IMG/VR virus record: IMGVR_UViG_3300022723_000207
Coordinates: 62,001 to 126,000 of that record
Source: a virus
Length of the DNA stretch: 64,000 nt
Strand: one strand, 5' to 3'
Shown here: one piece after another, positions 28,272 through 36,612 of the stretch
Position numbering within the stretch: position 1 is the first letter of the stretch
Layout of the letters: each line of letters begins with the position of its first letter
Notes under the pieces: generated by a model
What the model saw: only the letters and a program-made list of their open reading frames with translations
Databases searched by the model: none
What the model was told of the DNA's origin: nothing
Program-made: the position numbers and the translations under genes

Positions 28272-28373
28272 ATGATTCGCGTAGAAGATCTTCAAGATCT
28301 TGATTCCCTTGGCCTATATGAACAGATGGGAATCAACACTAAGAAGTACGATCTTGAAAAATCATTTAGGTAG
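28272..28373 (+). CDS. 33-residue peptide
   Basis: A short acidic peptide (MIRVEDLQDLDSLGLYEQMG) with an ideal AAGGAG six bases before its ATG. Inside it GATTCCC and GGGAATC form an inverted repeat. Function unknown. Confidence 0.4.
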   Translation: MIRVEDLQDLDSLGLYEQMGINTKKYDLEKSFR

Positions 28374-28434
28374 TAGATTTTATCCGCGCTATTAATAATG
28401 CATACGATCGTGCTATAAAAGCGCGGAGAAGTAT

Positions 28435-29337
28435 ATGCCTAGCGTCTTTGATCAATTGCGAGAGCGTGGTATCATTAAAGATTATCCTCGTTTTCTTAAG
28501 AGTAATGTCCATTATGAAACGATCATGGGCTCCATAGCCTATGGTGTGAGTGGTGATTCTAGTGATTTTGATGTGTATGGTTTTGCTATTCCACCAAAGA
28601 ACATTCTATTTCCCCATTTGGATGGCTATATTCCAGGGTTTGGCGCTCAACCGCCAAAATTTGATCAATTTCAAAAACACCATTTAATGGATAAAGATGC
28701 TGAGGGAGGCAAAGGCCGTGAATACGATCTAAATATCTATAATATTGTGAAGTATTTCGATTTATGCATGGGCTGTAATCCCAATATGATCGATAGTTTG
28801 TTCACGCCTCGACGTTGTGTTTTGCATTCGACTCATATTGGTGAGTTGGTCAGGGACAATCGTAAATTGTTTTTATCAAAGCTGTGCTGGCACAAATTCA
28901 AGGGCTACGCTTACAGCCAAATGCAGAAAATGAAGAGCCAGACTCGTATTGGCAAGCGGGCAGAAGTAGTCCAGGAGTACGGCTATGATCTCAAATTCGC
29001 TTATCATATGGTTCGATTAATGCATGAAGTAGAACAAATTTTAGAAGAGAACGATTTAGACTTAGAGCGAAATCGCGAACAATTAAAGTCTATTAGACGT
29101 GGTGAGTGGACGTTAGAAGAAGTCGAAAATTACTTTGCTGTTAAGGAAGAAGTTCTAGAGCAAGCTTATGCAAAATCGGATTTGCCGCACAAACCACGTG
29201 AGGCAGAGATCAAGGATTTGCTGGTTCATTGTCTAGAGTCTACATTAGATGGCGTGGATAAGGCGATTAATATTCCTGACCAAGCCATTAGGGCTCTGAA
29301 AGAAATACAAGTTATATGTGACAAAGCTATTAAATAG
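28435..29337 (+). CDS. RlaP-like predicted nucleotidyltransferase
   Basis: 300 residues matching the phage/bacterial predicted nucleotidyltransferase family often called RlaP: MGSIAYGVSGDSSDFDVYGF near residues 30-49 supplies the GS-x-D-x-D polymerase-beta-type catalytic pattern, followed by conserved EYDLNIYNIVKYF and a helical C-terminus. The substrate is unknown; relatives sit near RNA ligase or repair genes. GCGGAGA precedes the ATG. Confidence 0.75.
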   Translation: MPSVFDQLRERGIIKDYPRFLKSNVHYETIMGSIAYGVSGDSSDFDVYGFAIPPKNILFPHLDGYIPGFGAQPPKFDQFQKHHLMDKDAEGGKGREYDLNIYNIVKYFDLCMGCNPNMIDSLFTPRRCVLHSTHIGELVRDNRKLFLSKLCWHKFKGYAYSQMQKMKSQTRIGKRAEVVQEYGYDLKFAYHMVRLMHEVEQILEENDLDLERNREQLKSIRRGEWTLEEVENYFAVKEEVLEQAYAKSDLPHKPREAEIKDLLVHCLESTLDGVDKAINIPDQAIRALKEIQVICDKAIK

Positions 29338-29393
29338 ATATAGCGCTTTATAGTCTATAGTAAAATAGGGATTTATTTATTTTAAGTTAAATA

Positions 29394-29401
29394 TATAAAT
29401 C
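29394..29401 (+). promoter_or_regulatory. Candidate late promoter element TATAAATC
   Basis: Seven of eight bases match the T4 late promoter octamer. It lies 4 nt upstream of ATG 29406, which has no Shine-Dalgarno. Confidence 0.4.
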
Positions 29402-29405
29402 AGAT

Positions 29406-29684
29406 ATGAGTAAGAAGCGTTACATCTGTGCTGGGCCACGAGCAAATGAGCCTGATGCTAATGGTATAATCTATCCGAAGGAAGTTTTGCAAAAAGCTAT
29501 CGAAGAAGCGCAATATAGAGTTAAGGAAGGCAAAATGCTGGCCCATTGTGGGTCAGGCTGTGGGTCAGGCTGTGGGTCAGGCTATGAGGTAGAGTTAGAC
29601 AAGATTGTTGGAATAGTGCGCAGCTTAGACTTAGAAGATGATAGAGTGATTATAGAAGTAGAAAGTTTGGACAACCAGGAATAA
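29406..29684 (+). CDS. Small protein resembling the N-terminal part of prohead protease
   Basis: 92 residues. ANGIIYPKEVLQKAIEEAQ resembles the NENGRVYPSEVMREALEAL segment of the gp21-like protease at 16893. The region that would hold the catalytic His contains a triple CGSG repeat encoded by a 12-nt tandem repeat. The catalytic Ser region is absent, so it should be inactive as a protease. It is coupled to the next gene by TAATG. Confidence 0.5.
   Translation: MSKKRYICAGPRANEPDANGIIYPKEVLQKAIEEAQYRVKEGKMLAHCGSGCGSGCGSGYEVELDKIVGIVRSLDLEDDRVIIEVESLDNQE
29547..29582 (+). repeat. 12-nt tandem repeat, three copies
   Basis: Three near-identical copies of TGTGGGTCAGGC encode (CGSG)3. The unit keeps the frame, so copy-number change would lengthen the protein without breaking it. 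Confidence 0.85.
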
Positions 29685-29941
29685 TGTCAGCAGAAGATTA
29701 TTTTGCAGCTGATGGATACGATATCAGCTTGGAAGAAGAATTCGAAATCCAGGCCGGTGAAGATAGGATGGCTGGGCTGGGATGGCAGAAGCGTAATGTT
29801 GATATGACTGCCTGTGCTAATGGCTTTGGGATCGTGCATAATGCTAGAGTTGTGGCATCTGGAAATAATTGGCGAGCGGTGGTTGTAAAAGCCAAAGAGC
29901 TGGCTAAGAAGTACGGATTTGTTGATGTCATCAGAAGATGA
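29684..29941 (+). CDS. Hypothetical protein
   Basis: 85 residues, acidic N-terminus and a mixed alpha/beta C-terminus (ANGFGIVHNARVVASGNNWR). Translationally coupled to the preceding gene through TAATG. No family recognised. Confidence 0.55.
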   Translation: MSAEDYFAADGYDISLEEEFEIQAGEDRMAGLGWQKRNVDMTACANGFGIVHNARVVASGNNWRAVVVKAKELAKKYGFVDVIRR

Positions 29942-30024
29942 CACATATCGCCAATGATGGGCTTCCTGCCCACAAAAACGCTGATCCTGACTGCAAGATT
30001 TGCGATGGCATGGAGTTGCACTAA
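29938..30024 (+). CDS. 28-residue peptide with a CxxC pair
   Basis: Starts in an ATGA overlap with the previous stop and contains DCKICDG. Too short for confidence; included because of the coupling and the cysteine pair. Confidence 0.3.
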   Translation: MTHIANDGLPAHKNADPDCKICDGMELH

Positions 30025-30171
30025 AGGAAGTTCGACATGATATCAAAGAACTTAGATGGTACATTGAAGGCAAGTGATGGTTAGAATTAGCGACTATCAC
30101 TGGACTGAATTAGAAGATTGGTTTTAGAAACAGATAGGAAACGTAGCTCAAAATTAACATGGAGAAACAAA

Positions 30172-30379
30172 ATGACAAAAATCATAAATGTTAAAAAAGA
30201 AGCTAAAGCTAAAAGCTAAAGCTAAAAAAGTTGAAGCAATAAAAAAGGTCAGAGAAGCCAAAGCGGAAGCTGCGACCAACGCAGTAATAGAAAAGTCCAT
30301 TAGTAAAAGAATATTTATTTTGTCATTATTAGCGACTGTTTCTGCTATGGTTGCATATCTTTATTTTGCGGGGATGTAA
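30172..30379 (+). CDS. Lys/Ala-rich single-pass membrane protein, frame broken in a repeat
   Basis: ATG 30172 has a good GGAG, but its frame stops after 15 codons inside a GCTAAA repeat because one repeat has four A in place of three. The +1 frame continues (also startable at ATG 30188) through KKVEAIKKVREAKAEAATNA to a C-terminal membrane segment (IFILSLLATVSAMVAYLYF). Removing one A joins the two frames into a smooth protein. This is either a real slip mutation or use of the second start. Confidence 0.5.
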
Positions 30380-30557
30380 TTTAAAGGCTCAATTGTTTTC
30401 ATGGTTAGCTCAGCTGTACCAATAGGATGGCACTTGAATGTGGTGGGATAGGATTGGCAGTAGTATGTTTGTGAAGCTGGCTTAATGTGGGATAAGTATT
30501 GTGATGGTAATCCTCATAAGTGCAAAAAAGCAGAACTAAAGTTTAAGGATAGGCCCC

Positions 30558-30812
30558 ATGGTTGAAAAGAAGCCCAAAAGTGAAATTTTAAAAGAAGTCC
30601 TAGATCAGAATGGGCTTAAAACTTCCATGACTTTCACTAGAAAAGCTGTATATGAAGCGATGCAGACATATGCCAATCAAGAAATAGCGGCCATTGAAGT
30701 TGAGCTGGATGCTGCCACTAAAGTTCTAGATATTATTATAAACTCTGAAACAGCGGAAGATCTCATTGCAATGAGGGATGCCCTTAGATTGGAAGTAAAA
30801 GATGACGATTAG
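30558..30812 (+). CDS. Small helical hypothetical protein
   Basis: 84 residues, predicted mostly helical (YEAMQTYANQEIAAIEVELD). A 26-codon reading frame at 30485-30565 overlaps its start but is weak. No family recognised. Confidence 0.5.
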   Translation: MVEKKPKSEILKEVLDQNGLKTSMTFTRKAVYEAMQTYANQEIAAIEVELDAATKVLDIIINSETAEDLIAMRDALRLEVKDDD

Positions 30813-30828
30813 CGGAATATAAAGATAT

Positions 30829-31350
30829 ATGGATAAAGATTCAACATTTTTAGTAATTGATGTAGAATCAGTCGGTTTACATGGTACTGCATTTGCAGTA
30901 GCTGGCATGTTGCTAAATTGGGAAGGTGTTGGATGGACTTTCACTTATGCCTGCCACCCAGACAAAGCTTCTGGCGCAGATTCTGATCGCAAGTGGGTCA
31001 TGGAAAATGTGCCGAAGTTGGATTATAATTGTGATAATCCTCGCGAAGTTCGTGATTTATTTTGGGATATGTGGATTGATACTAAAAAGAAATACCAAAA
31101 CGTGATCATGGCGGCGGAATGCTCATGGCCAGTTGAAGCTAGATTTTTAAACAGTTGCATTGATGATGATAAAGAGTTACGGAATTGGCTTGGTCCCTAC
31201 CCGTTGCATGATATTTCTTCTATTATGCTGGCTGTTGGCATGGATCCAATGAATAATTATCGGCGTTTAAAGGACGAAAAACCAGAGCACCATCCGCTGT
31301 CTGATGTCAAATTATCGGCTAGACTTTTGCGGGAAGCATTCGATGGATAA
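30829..31350 (+). CDS. DEDDh 3'-5' exonuclease-like protein
   Basis: 173 residues of RNase H-like exonuclease fold. The DxE of motif I is in VIDVESVGLHG (residues 8-18), a central Asp lies around WDMWID, and the HxxxD pair is in HHPLSDVKLSA near residue 155. Such enzymes trim DNA or RNA 3' ends; the substrate is unknown. The next gene starts within its stop region (ATGGATAA). Confidence 0.72.
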   Translation: MDKDSTFLVIDVESVGLHGTAFAVAGMLLNWEGVGWTFTYACHPDKASGADSDRKWVMENVPKLDYNCDNPREVRDLFWDMWIDTKKKYQNVIMAAECSWPVEARFLNSCIDDDKELRNWLGPYPLHDISSIMLAVGMDPMNNYRRLKDEKPEHHPLSDVKLSARLLREAFDG

Positions 31351-31624
31351 GAGGATATTCGAAGTAAAAGTAAAATCTGAAGAATTTCGTGATGCCATTA
31401 TACAGTCTTTAACATTATGCCGATTTCATTTTATTGAGCCGTGCGACTTTGTTGTTGGCGATAAGTTTGTGACTATTGACGACAATTGCAATATCAATAT
31501 TTATGATGCAATATCAGCTTGTGGTGATGTGATTAGTCTTAATGTTGATTCATTGTTAATTGTTGGGATGGTTGACTCCGTTAATAGTTTTTATAAAGCA
31601 CCTGACTATTTTATTAAAATGTGA
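31343..31624 (+). CDS. Hypothetical protein
   Basis: 93 residues from ATG 31343, which overlaps the upstream stop. Mixed alpha/beta (FEVKVKSEEFRDAIIQSL). No family recognised. Confidence 0.5.
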   Translation: MDKRIFEVKVKSEEFRDAIIQSLTLCRFHFIEPCDFVVGDKFVTIDDNCNINIYDAISACGDVISLNVDSLLIVGMVDSVNSFYKAPDYFIKM

Positions 31625-31697
31625 CTAACTTACATATATCAGAGGGATGGTATATATGACACGTTAGTTGGGCTAAACATTGTGAAGGAACAAATAC

Positions 31698-32483
31698 GTG
31701 GCTGATCGAGTTGCTAAATTTGATAGGCTTGTTTTCCCAATAATTAAAAATATGCCGTCATTTGGTAAGTTTGTTGATGGTGATTTTTCTGGTGTTGATT
31801 TTGAAGCTTTCCAAACTGATCGAGAATTCAATAAAGACGATTATCGTGTGTGGTTTCAAGAAATATGTGATAGCCAGGGCATTGAAAATCAGCATCGTTT
31901 TGCTGTGGCGACTATATTGAAAGAACTAGAGATTTTGTTATACACCCCAGAGGACGTTGCTGGTAGTGGCATCATCAACGATCTAGTTGGTGTTCAACCT
32001 ATAATGGCACCAACAGAGTTAAGGTATAGGTATACAATGACTATTAATTTTTATCATCCTGATGAGAAATATGGCTGTTTCTCTAATTTTTCTAGGCATG
32101 AAGTTGATCTGGGCGGTTATGTTTGGCCAACTAGTGAACATTATTATCAAGCGCAAAAATTTGAGGATCATGATATTCAAAAAAGAGTGCGTAATTGCAA
32201 AGGGCCTGGCGCAGCACGAGGGATGGGGCGTGATCGATCATTACCGCTTAAGAAAAATTGGGAACAGATTAAAGACGATGTGATGTATAAGGTGGTGCTT
32301 GCTAAATTCACGCAGCATAGGCATATTAAAGAAATCCTACTGGGTACTGGTCATAATCATTTAGTTGAGAAATCACCAATCGATTATTATTGGGGGTCTG
32401 GAGCAGATGGAACTGGCCAGAACAAGCTTGGTAGGACACTTATGAAAGTAAGAGAATATTTATCTAATAGTCGTTTCCTTTAG
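31698..32483 (+). CDS. NADAR-domain (YbiA-like) protein
   Basis: 261 residues. Residues about 110-260 are a NADAR/YbiA domain: INFYHPDEKYGCFSNFSRH, WPTSEHYYQAQKF, YYWGSGADGTGQNKLGRTLM. Members cleave N-glycosidic bonds of ADP-ribose derivatives, and some reverse guanine ADP-ribosylation made by DarT-type toxins (family knowledge). The N-terminal 100 residues are an unassigned helical region. GAAGGA precedes GTG 31698. An ADP-ribosylglycohydrolase gene lies 0.7 kb downstream. Confidence 0.88.
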   Translation: MADRVAKFDRLVFPIIKNMPSFGKFVDGDFSGVDFEAFQTDREFNKDDYRVWFQEICDSQGIENQHRFAVATILKELEILLYTPEDVAGSGIINDLVGVQPIMAPTELRYRYTMTINFYHPDEKYGCFSNFSRHEVDLGGYVWPTSEHYYQAQKFEDHDIQKRVRNCKGPGAARGMGRDRSLPLKKNWEQIKDDVMYKVVLAKFTQHRHIKEILLGTGHNHLVEKSPIDYYWGSGADGTGQNKLGRTLMKVREYLSNSRFL

Positions 32484-32582
32484 AAACTGTCCGTGACGCA
32501 TTCGTGCGTATCGGCAGTCCAAAAGCTGCACACTTGTTGTGTTGGGATGATATCATGAGCATCTACTATCAAGAGGTCGGTC

Positions 32583-33215
32583 ATGAATGAAAGATTTAAA
32601 GAATGGGCAACCAGCATATTAATGGATTCTGGGATAGTGCCATGTAAATTGGATGACACCTTAAGCGGCCTGTTAGCATATTATAATAATGGCAGGTATT
32701 ATCATAATCCTGCTCACATCCTCTACATGTTGGATCGCATGGAAGAAGCTGGTTGGACCAGCACTAATCTTTCTTTTGCGATTTTATTTCATGATGTGTA
32801 CTATGCGCTTGGGGTTGGGCGTGGTGTTAATGAAAGAATTAGCGCCGATATAGCCCTACGATCTTTAGAAGATTGCCTTTATATCTTTCGTGATTGTGCT
32901 GCTATTGAAAGAATGATTATGGCAACTGCAGATTTTATGGATTCAATTCACACAGATACAAACTGCCAGAAGATTTGTGATCTAGATCTTTCTTCATTAG
33001 CTCGTGAACCTTATGAAGATTTTGTTTATCAACAGAGAGAAATTTTGATGGAGAACGGTTTAGGAGTTGAGCATCTTCATAAATCCGCGTATTTTTTAAA
33101 CACGCTATTAGAAAAACGAGGTGATGATTTGTTTTATACTGATTACGGTAAAAAGCACTGGCTAGATAAGGCAAAAGATAATATCCAAAGGTTAGAAAGT
33201 GATTATGGTTCATGA
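32583..33215 (+). CDS. HD-domain phosphohydrolase
   Basis: 210 residues with YYHNPAHILYML (residues about 38-49) and LFHDVYYALGVG (about 68-79), the H...HD metal-binding pattern of predicted HD phosphohydrolases. It likely hydrolyses a nucleotide or similar phosphate ester. The next gene starts within its last codons. GAGGTCGGTC precedes the ATG. Confidence 0.72.
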   Translation: MNERFKEWATSILMDSGIVPCKLDDTLSGLLAYYNNGRYYHNPAHILYMLDRMEEAGWTSTNLSFAILFHDVYYALGVGRGVNERISADIALRSLEDCLYIFRDCAAIERMIMATADFMDSIHTDTNCQKICDLDLSSLAREPYEDFVYQQREILMENGLGVEHLHKSAYFLNTLLEKRGDDLFYTDYGKKHWLDKAKDNIQRLESDYGS

Positions 33216-34086
33216 TTGCTGCTATTTTGTTAAAAATAATATGATTACACAAATAGCGGTTGCTGACTCTTATGGTGCAGCTTATGAGTTTGCTCCTAAG
33301 CCACCGCTTAATGATTTAAAATTTCATAAGCATCCTAATCGAAAAGACGATTTAGTGGAAGGTGAGTATACTGATGATACTCAGATGACGCTGGCGATCA
33401 TGCGCCATATGATTAGTGATAAGCCTTGGAATCAATATTGGATCGCTTGGCATTTTTTGGATGAATACCGCAATTATAGTATTGATGGGTATGCTAGAAG
33501 ATTTCAAAAGTTTTTAGATGATTGCCGATCTATTAATGATTTTGTGTCTAAGATATCTCCTAAATCCAAGAGAAATGGTAGCGTAATGCGCTCTGTTCCA
33601 ATTGGGGTGTTACCCACGCCTGAGGATGTTGTTAATTATTCTTATATTCAGTCATCAGTTACTCATGCCACCCCATCAAGTTGTATTAGTTCAGCGTCAG
33701 TTGCTTTAGCGTCTCACTACTACTATCATGATCTAGGTCCTAAATCTAAGGTTTCTGAATATCTAAAAGGAATCCTGGGATTTTCACTTAAGCGAGTGGA
33801 CACTAAAGTAGCTTGTGATGCTGTGGAGACGGCCCACGCTGCTCTTTGGATATCCAAAAGCACCGATGATTTAGACTTAGCTATGAAAAAGGCGGTAGAT
33901 CTAGGGGGTGATACCGATTCGGTAGCAGCGGTTGCTTGTGGATTAATATCTATGAGACCCGGTTTGAATGATGAAATGGAATTAACTAGCCTTTTGTCAG
34001 ATAGAAATAGGCGGTCAGTATCTTCAATGGTTGAATTAGAAAAAGAGCTATTTCAAAAATACGGTAGGGCTGCAACAAATAACTGA
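33205..34086 (+). CDS. ADP-ribosylglycohydrolase (DraG/ARH-like)
   Basis: About 293 residues. Family signatures: AVADSYGAAYEF at the start, YTDDTQMTLAIM, NGSVMRSVPIGV, and AVDLGGDTDSVAAVACGL near the end, which supplies the metal-binding Asp residues. It removes ADP-ribose from protein or nucleic acid targets. ATG 33205 overlaps the upstream gene; the family alignment would also accept ATG 33241, which lacks a ribosome-binding site. With the NADAR gene it suggests handling of ADP-ribosylation. Confidence 0.88.
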   Translation: MVHDCCYFVKNNMITQIAVADSYGAAYEFAPKPPLNDLKFHKHPNRKDDLVEGEYTDDTQMTLAIMRHMISDKPWNQYWIAWHFLDEYRNYSIDGYARRFQKFLDDCRSINDFVSKISPKSKRNGSVMRSVPIGVLPTPEDVVNYSYIQSSVTHATPSSCISSASVALASHYYYHDLGPKSKVSEYLKGILGFSLKRVDTKVACDAVETAHAALWISKSTDDLDLAMKKAVDLGGDTDSVAAVACGLISMRPGLNDEMELTSLLSDRNRRSVSSMVELEKELFQKYGRAATNN

Positions 34087-34397
34087 TGTACGACGACCAG
34101 CGTTATCAGAAGCCTAGCGACATCAACCATTTGGTGATGTATGTTGATGGTAGTGATGGAGTTAGGTACTACTTGTGCTACGACAACAACGAAAATGTTG
34201 TGGTTCGTGGTGGCAACAGTAAGTTCATGGCTACCCTGGAGTATGCTGCGGCTAATGGCCTCTTGCATGCCATGACTGATGATAGCAAGATTCTGGACCA
34301 CCAAATGGCTCGTGACGCCTGGATTAAGTTCCGTAGTTATTGTGGCATGTCTGAGGATATTCCTTCAGACAAATATACCACATGGCTAGAATCTTAA
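34086..34397 (+). CDS. Hypothetical protein
   Basis: 103 residues, coupled to the ARH gene by TGATG. It begins beta-rich (LVMYVDGSDGVRYYLCYD) and ends helical. No family recognised. Confidence 0.55.
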   Translation: MYDDQRYQKPSDINHLVMYVDGSDGVRYYLCYDNNENVVVRGGNSKFMATLEYAAANGLLHAMTDDSKILDHQMARDAWIKFRSYCGMSEDIPSDKYTTWLES

Positions 34398-35146
34398 GAT
34401 ACTTATTGTCAGAAGACTTGGCGAGTGATGCCGAGGACTTAGCTGACAAATTGCGTAAAGCATTTGGCGTATCCTACAAAGAGATACGCCAAATGTATAA
34501 AGATGCAGGCCAGAAGACTGAGCCGTTCTATCAGATGCTGTCTCAGAAGGCAGCCGAATTAGAAGCTCAAGTTGATGATTCTGACGGTATTGGTGATGAA
34601 ATGCCGTCGTTTAAGGTTGCTAATAAAGACACAGAGCAGCTAGATCCGAGCATGGCAGCCGAGCCTGCTGATAATCAATTTAAAGATGAAGGTGTCATTG
34701 ATGTATTGAAATATCTTTCCAATTTATGGCGTAGTAGAGATCGCGTCAGGGTTATTGCGGCAAGGCTTGGCATTGACCCTGATATTTATGCGGCTGCTGG
34801 GCTTGGCAACATCCCAGACGATTATGATGATGAAGATATCTGGAACACTATGGACCAAAGTAATCATGGTCAGGTAGAATTTTATCAGTCGAAGTGGCAG
34901 CCTTATTATATTGATACCATGGAACGTTTAAAAGAGCTTCCAGATGATATAAAACAAGAGATTTCTGATATTGTTCAGAAAAGTAAAGAGCATAAGAGGG
35001 ATGTCTCTTTCCCGGTCCGCTCTGATCGTCCTTATGATGACGAAGGGCAGGCTTTTGAGGGCAGGTTACTAAATGATTTAGTGATTGAGGAAGAGAACTC
35101 AATTACGGTACTCTCTAAGGGTAGTTCTGTTTTCAAAGTAATTTAG
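34382..35146 (+). CDS. Hypothetical protein
   Basis: 254 residues starting 16 nt inside the previous gene. N-terminal helical domain (residues 1-65), acidic linker, second helical domain (about 105-200), small C-terminal beta patch. An 8-bp inverted repeat at 34467-34490 lies in the coding sequence. No family recognised. Confidence 0.6.
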   Translation: MARILRYLLSEDLASDAEDLADKLRKAFGVSYKEIRQMYKDAGQKTEPFYQMLSQKAAELEAQVDDSDGIGDEMPSFKVANKDTEQLDPSMAAEPADNQFKDEGVIDVLKYLSNLWRSRDRVRVIAARLGIDPDIYAAAGLGNIPDDYDDEDIWNTMDQSNHGQVEFYQSKWQPYYIDTMERLKELPDDIKQEISDIVQKSKEHKRDVSFPVRSDRPYDDEGQAFEGRLLNDLVIEEENSITVLSKGSSVFKVI

Positions 35147-35160
35147 CGTATTTAAGGTCT

Positions 35161-35727
35161 ATGATTTTCTTGGACCTAGATGGTGTATGCTGCGATTTTG
35201 TCGGGCATGTTCTTAACATGTGTGGCAAGACTGAGCAGGATTTATTAGATGAAATGGCTAAGGATGAATCAATGCATCCTTATGACGCGCTAGAGCAGAC
35301 TGTGGGCCGCAGCAAGAATTCCTTTTGGTCTTGGATTGAGATAATGGGTGAAGAGTTTTGGCACACCATGCCGCCATTCTGGTGGTTTAACGATTTATAT
35401 GATGGGTTAAATGAAGTATGCGATGTTCATTTTTTGACATCTGCCCCAAGGATGCCATCAGCATATGCTGGTAAGGCGTTATGGGTTGAGCGCAATGCTG
35501 GCAAAGAGGCTGTCAGTAAGTTGATTATATGTCCAGCCCATACCAAGCATGCTTTGGCTGGTCCTAATAGAATTTTGGTAGATGACACTGAGAGAAATAT
35601 TATAGAGTGGCGGGCTACTGGCCATCAGTGTTTTTATTTTCCATCTCTTCAATTTCACAAAAGGCATCCCACTAGGGATGACATTAAAGAAGCCATTTCG
35701 TTAGCAAAGGATGCAGTTCATGGATAA
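35161..35727 (+). CDS. HAD-family 5'(3')-deoxyribonucleotidase-like protein
   Basis: 188 residues. HAD motif I is FLDLDGVCCDF (residues 3-13), motif II FLTSAP (about 97-102), a conserved Lys near 125-130, and motif IV LVDDTERNI (about 139-147). It probably dephosphorylates nucleoside monophosphates, fitting the adjacent MazG and the nearby dTMP kinase. Confidence 0.8.
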   Translation: MIFLDLDGVCCDFVGHVLNMCGKTEQDLLDEMAKDESMHPYDALEQTVGRSKNSFWSWIEIMGEEFWHTMPPFWWFNDLYDGLNEVCDVHFLTSAPRMPSAYAGKALWVERNAGKEAVSKLIICPAHTKHALAGPNRILVDDTERNIIEWRATGHQCFYFPSLQFHKRHPTRDDIKEAISLAKDAVHG

Positions 35728-36052
35728 CTGGATTAAGGGATATAACGAGGTAGCTGATGGTGTGCACGAGACTGCCGTCGAAAAGGGTTGGTGGAATAAA
35801 GAGCGGAATGATGCTGAAGCTCTGATGTTGATGGTCACTGAACTGGCGGAAGCATGCGAAGCTATGAGGCATGGAAATCCGCCTGATGATAAAATTCCTC
35901 AGTTTAGTGGGGTAGAAGCTGAGTTGGCTGATACCATTATTAGGATTATGGACTTCGGCAAGGGTCGCAATTATGATATCGCTGGTGCTTTAGTCGCTAA
36001 GGTAGAATATAACAAGCTGCGGGAGAAGATGCATGGAGGGAAAAAGTTTTAA
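35720..36052 (+). CDS. MazG-like NTP pyrophosphohydrolase
   Basis: 110 residues with the MazG signature ELAEACEAMRHG followed by EAELADTIIRIMDF, the metal-binding E-x2-E and E-x2-D pairs. Phage MazG proteins hydrolyse NTPs or alarmones to shift host metabolism. ATG 35720 is preferred over 35711 for spacing to AAAGG. Confidence 0.82.
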   Translation: MDNWIKGYNEVADGVHETAVEKGWWNKERNDAEALMLMVTELAEACEAMRHGNPPDDKIPQFSGVEAELADTIIRIMDFGKGRNYDIAGALVAKVEYNKLREKMHGGKKF

Positions 36053-36293
36053 AGATGAAAAAGTTCGCGTAGCGATATTGAGAATTAACAATAGATATTT
36101 TCGTAAAGTCATGGCGCATCCTGATGGTGCGATAGTTCATTTTGGTGATTGTAAATTCTATTCTACAAGCGGCGTATGCACCTGTGGTCTAATTCATGAT
36201 TTGATGTATTTGGGTCGTGATATAGCAAAATCGATTTATGAAAAATATGATGAAGATTTATACTTCCACGAGAGAAACTTAGATCTAATGTGA
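36033..36293 (+). CDS. Hypothetical protein
   Basis: 86 residues, starting inside the MazG gene. Small alpha/beta protein with CTCG near residue 50. It converges with a minus-strand gene and overlaps its end by 9 nt. Confidence 0.5.
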   Translation: MEGKSFKDEKVRVAILRINNRYFRKVMAHPDGAIVHFGDCKFYSTSGVCTCGLIHDLMYLGRDIAKSIYEKYDEDLYFHERNLDLM

Positions 36294-36557
36294 TCTAGAA
36301 GGGGCATCAATTCTATCGAATGCAATCATATGTTCCCAAAAGCCACCTTTTAAATATGCTTCAATAGTTTTATCGTCGTTATAGCGGTAGATTTGATCGT
36401 GCTCTTGTGATAAAGCGTATTCTACTTGCCTAGCATTTAGATCTTTGTTGATTTTAGTGATTGTTTGTCTGCCGCCACTTTTGCGTACATGTCCACTACT
36501 CTTTTTGTAGTATATTATTTTGGGCCACTTAGGCTTGGTTGCCTTATCCAGCTCCAT
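36285..36557 (-). CDS. Hypothetical protein
   Basis: 90 residues, basic N-terminal half (KWPKIIYYKKSSGHVRKSGG). An AATATAAAAT stretch lies directly before its start on the minus strand, like the late-promoter-like elements elsewhere. It forms a minus-strand pair with the LAGLIDADG gene. Confidence 0.5.
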   Translation of the reverse strand: MELDKATKPKWPKIIYYKKSSGHVRKSGGRQTITKINKDLNARQVEYALSQEHDQIYRYNDDKTIEAYLKGGFWEHMIAFDRIDAPSRSH

Positions 36558-36612
36558 ATTTTATATTTGAGAGGGTGGCATTAGATAAGTAATGATAATA
36601 AATATCAATGAA

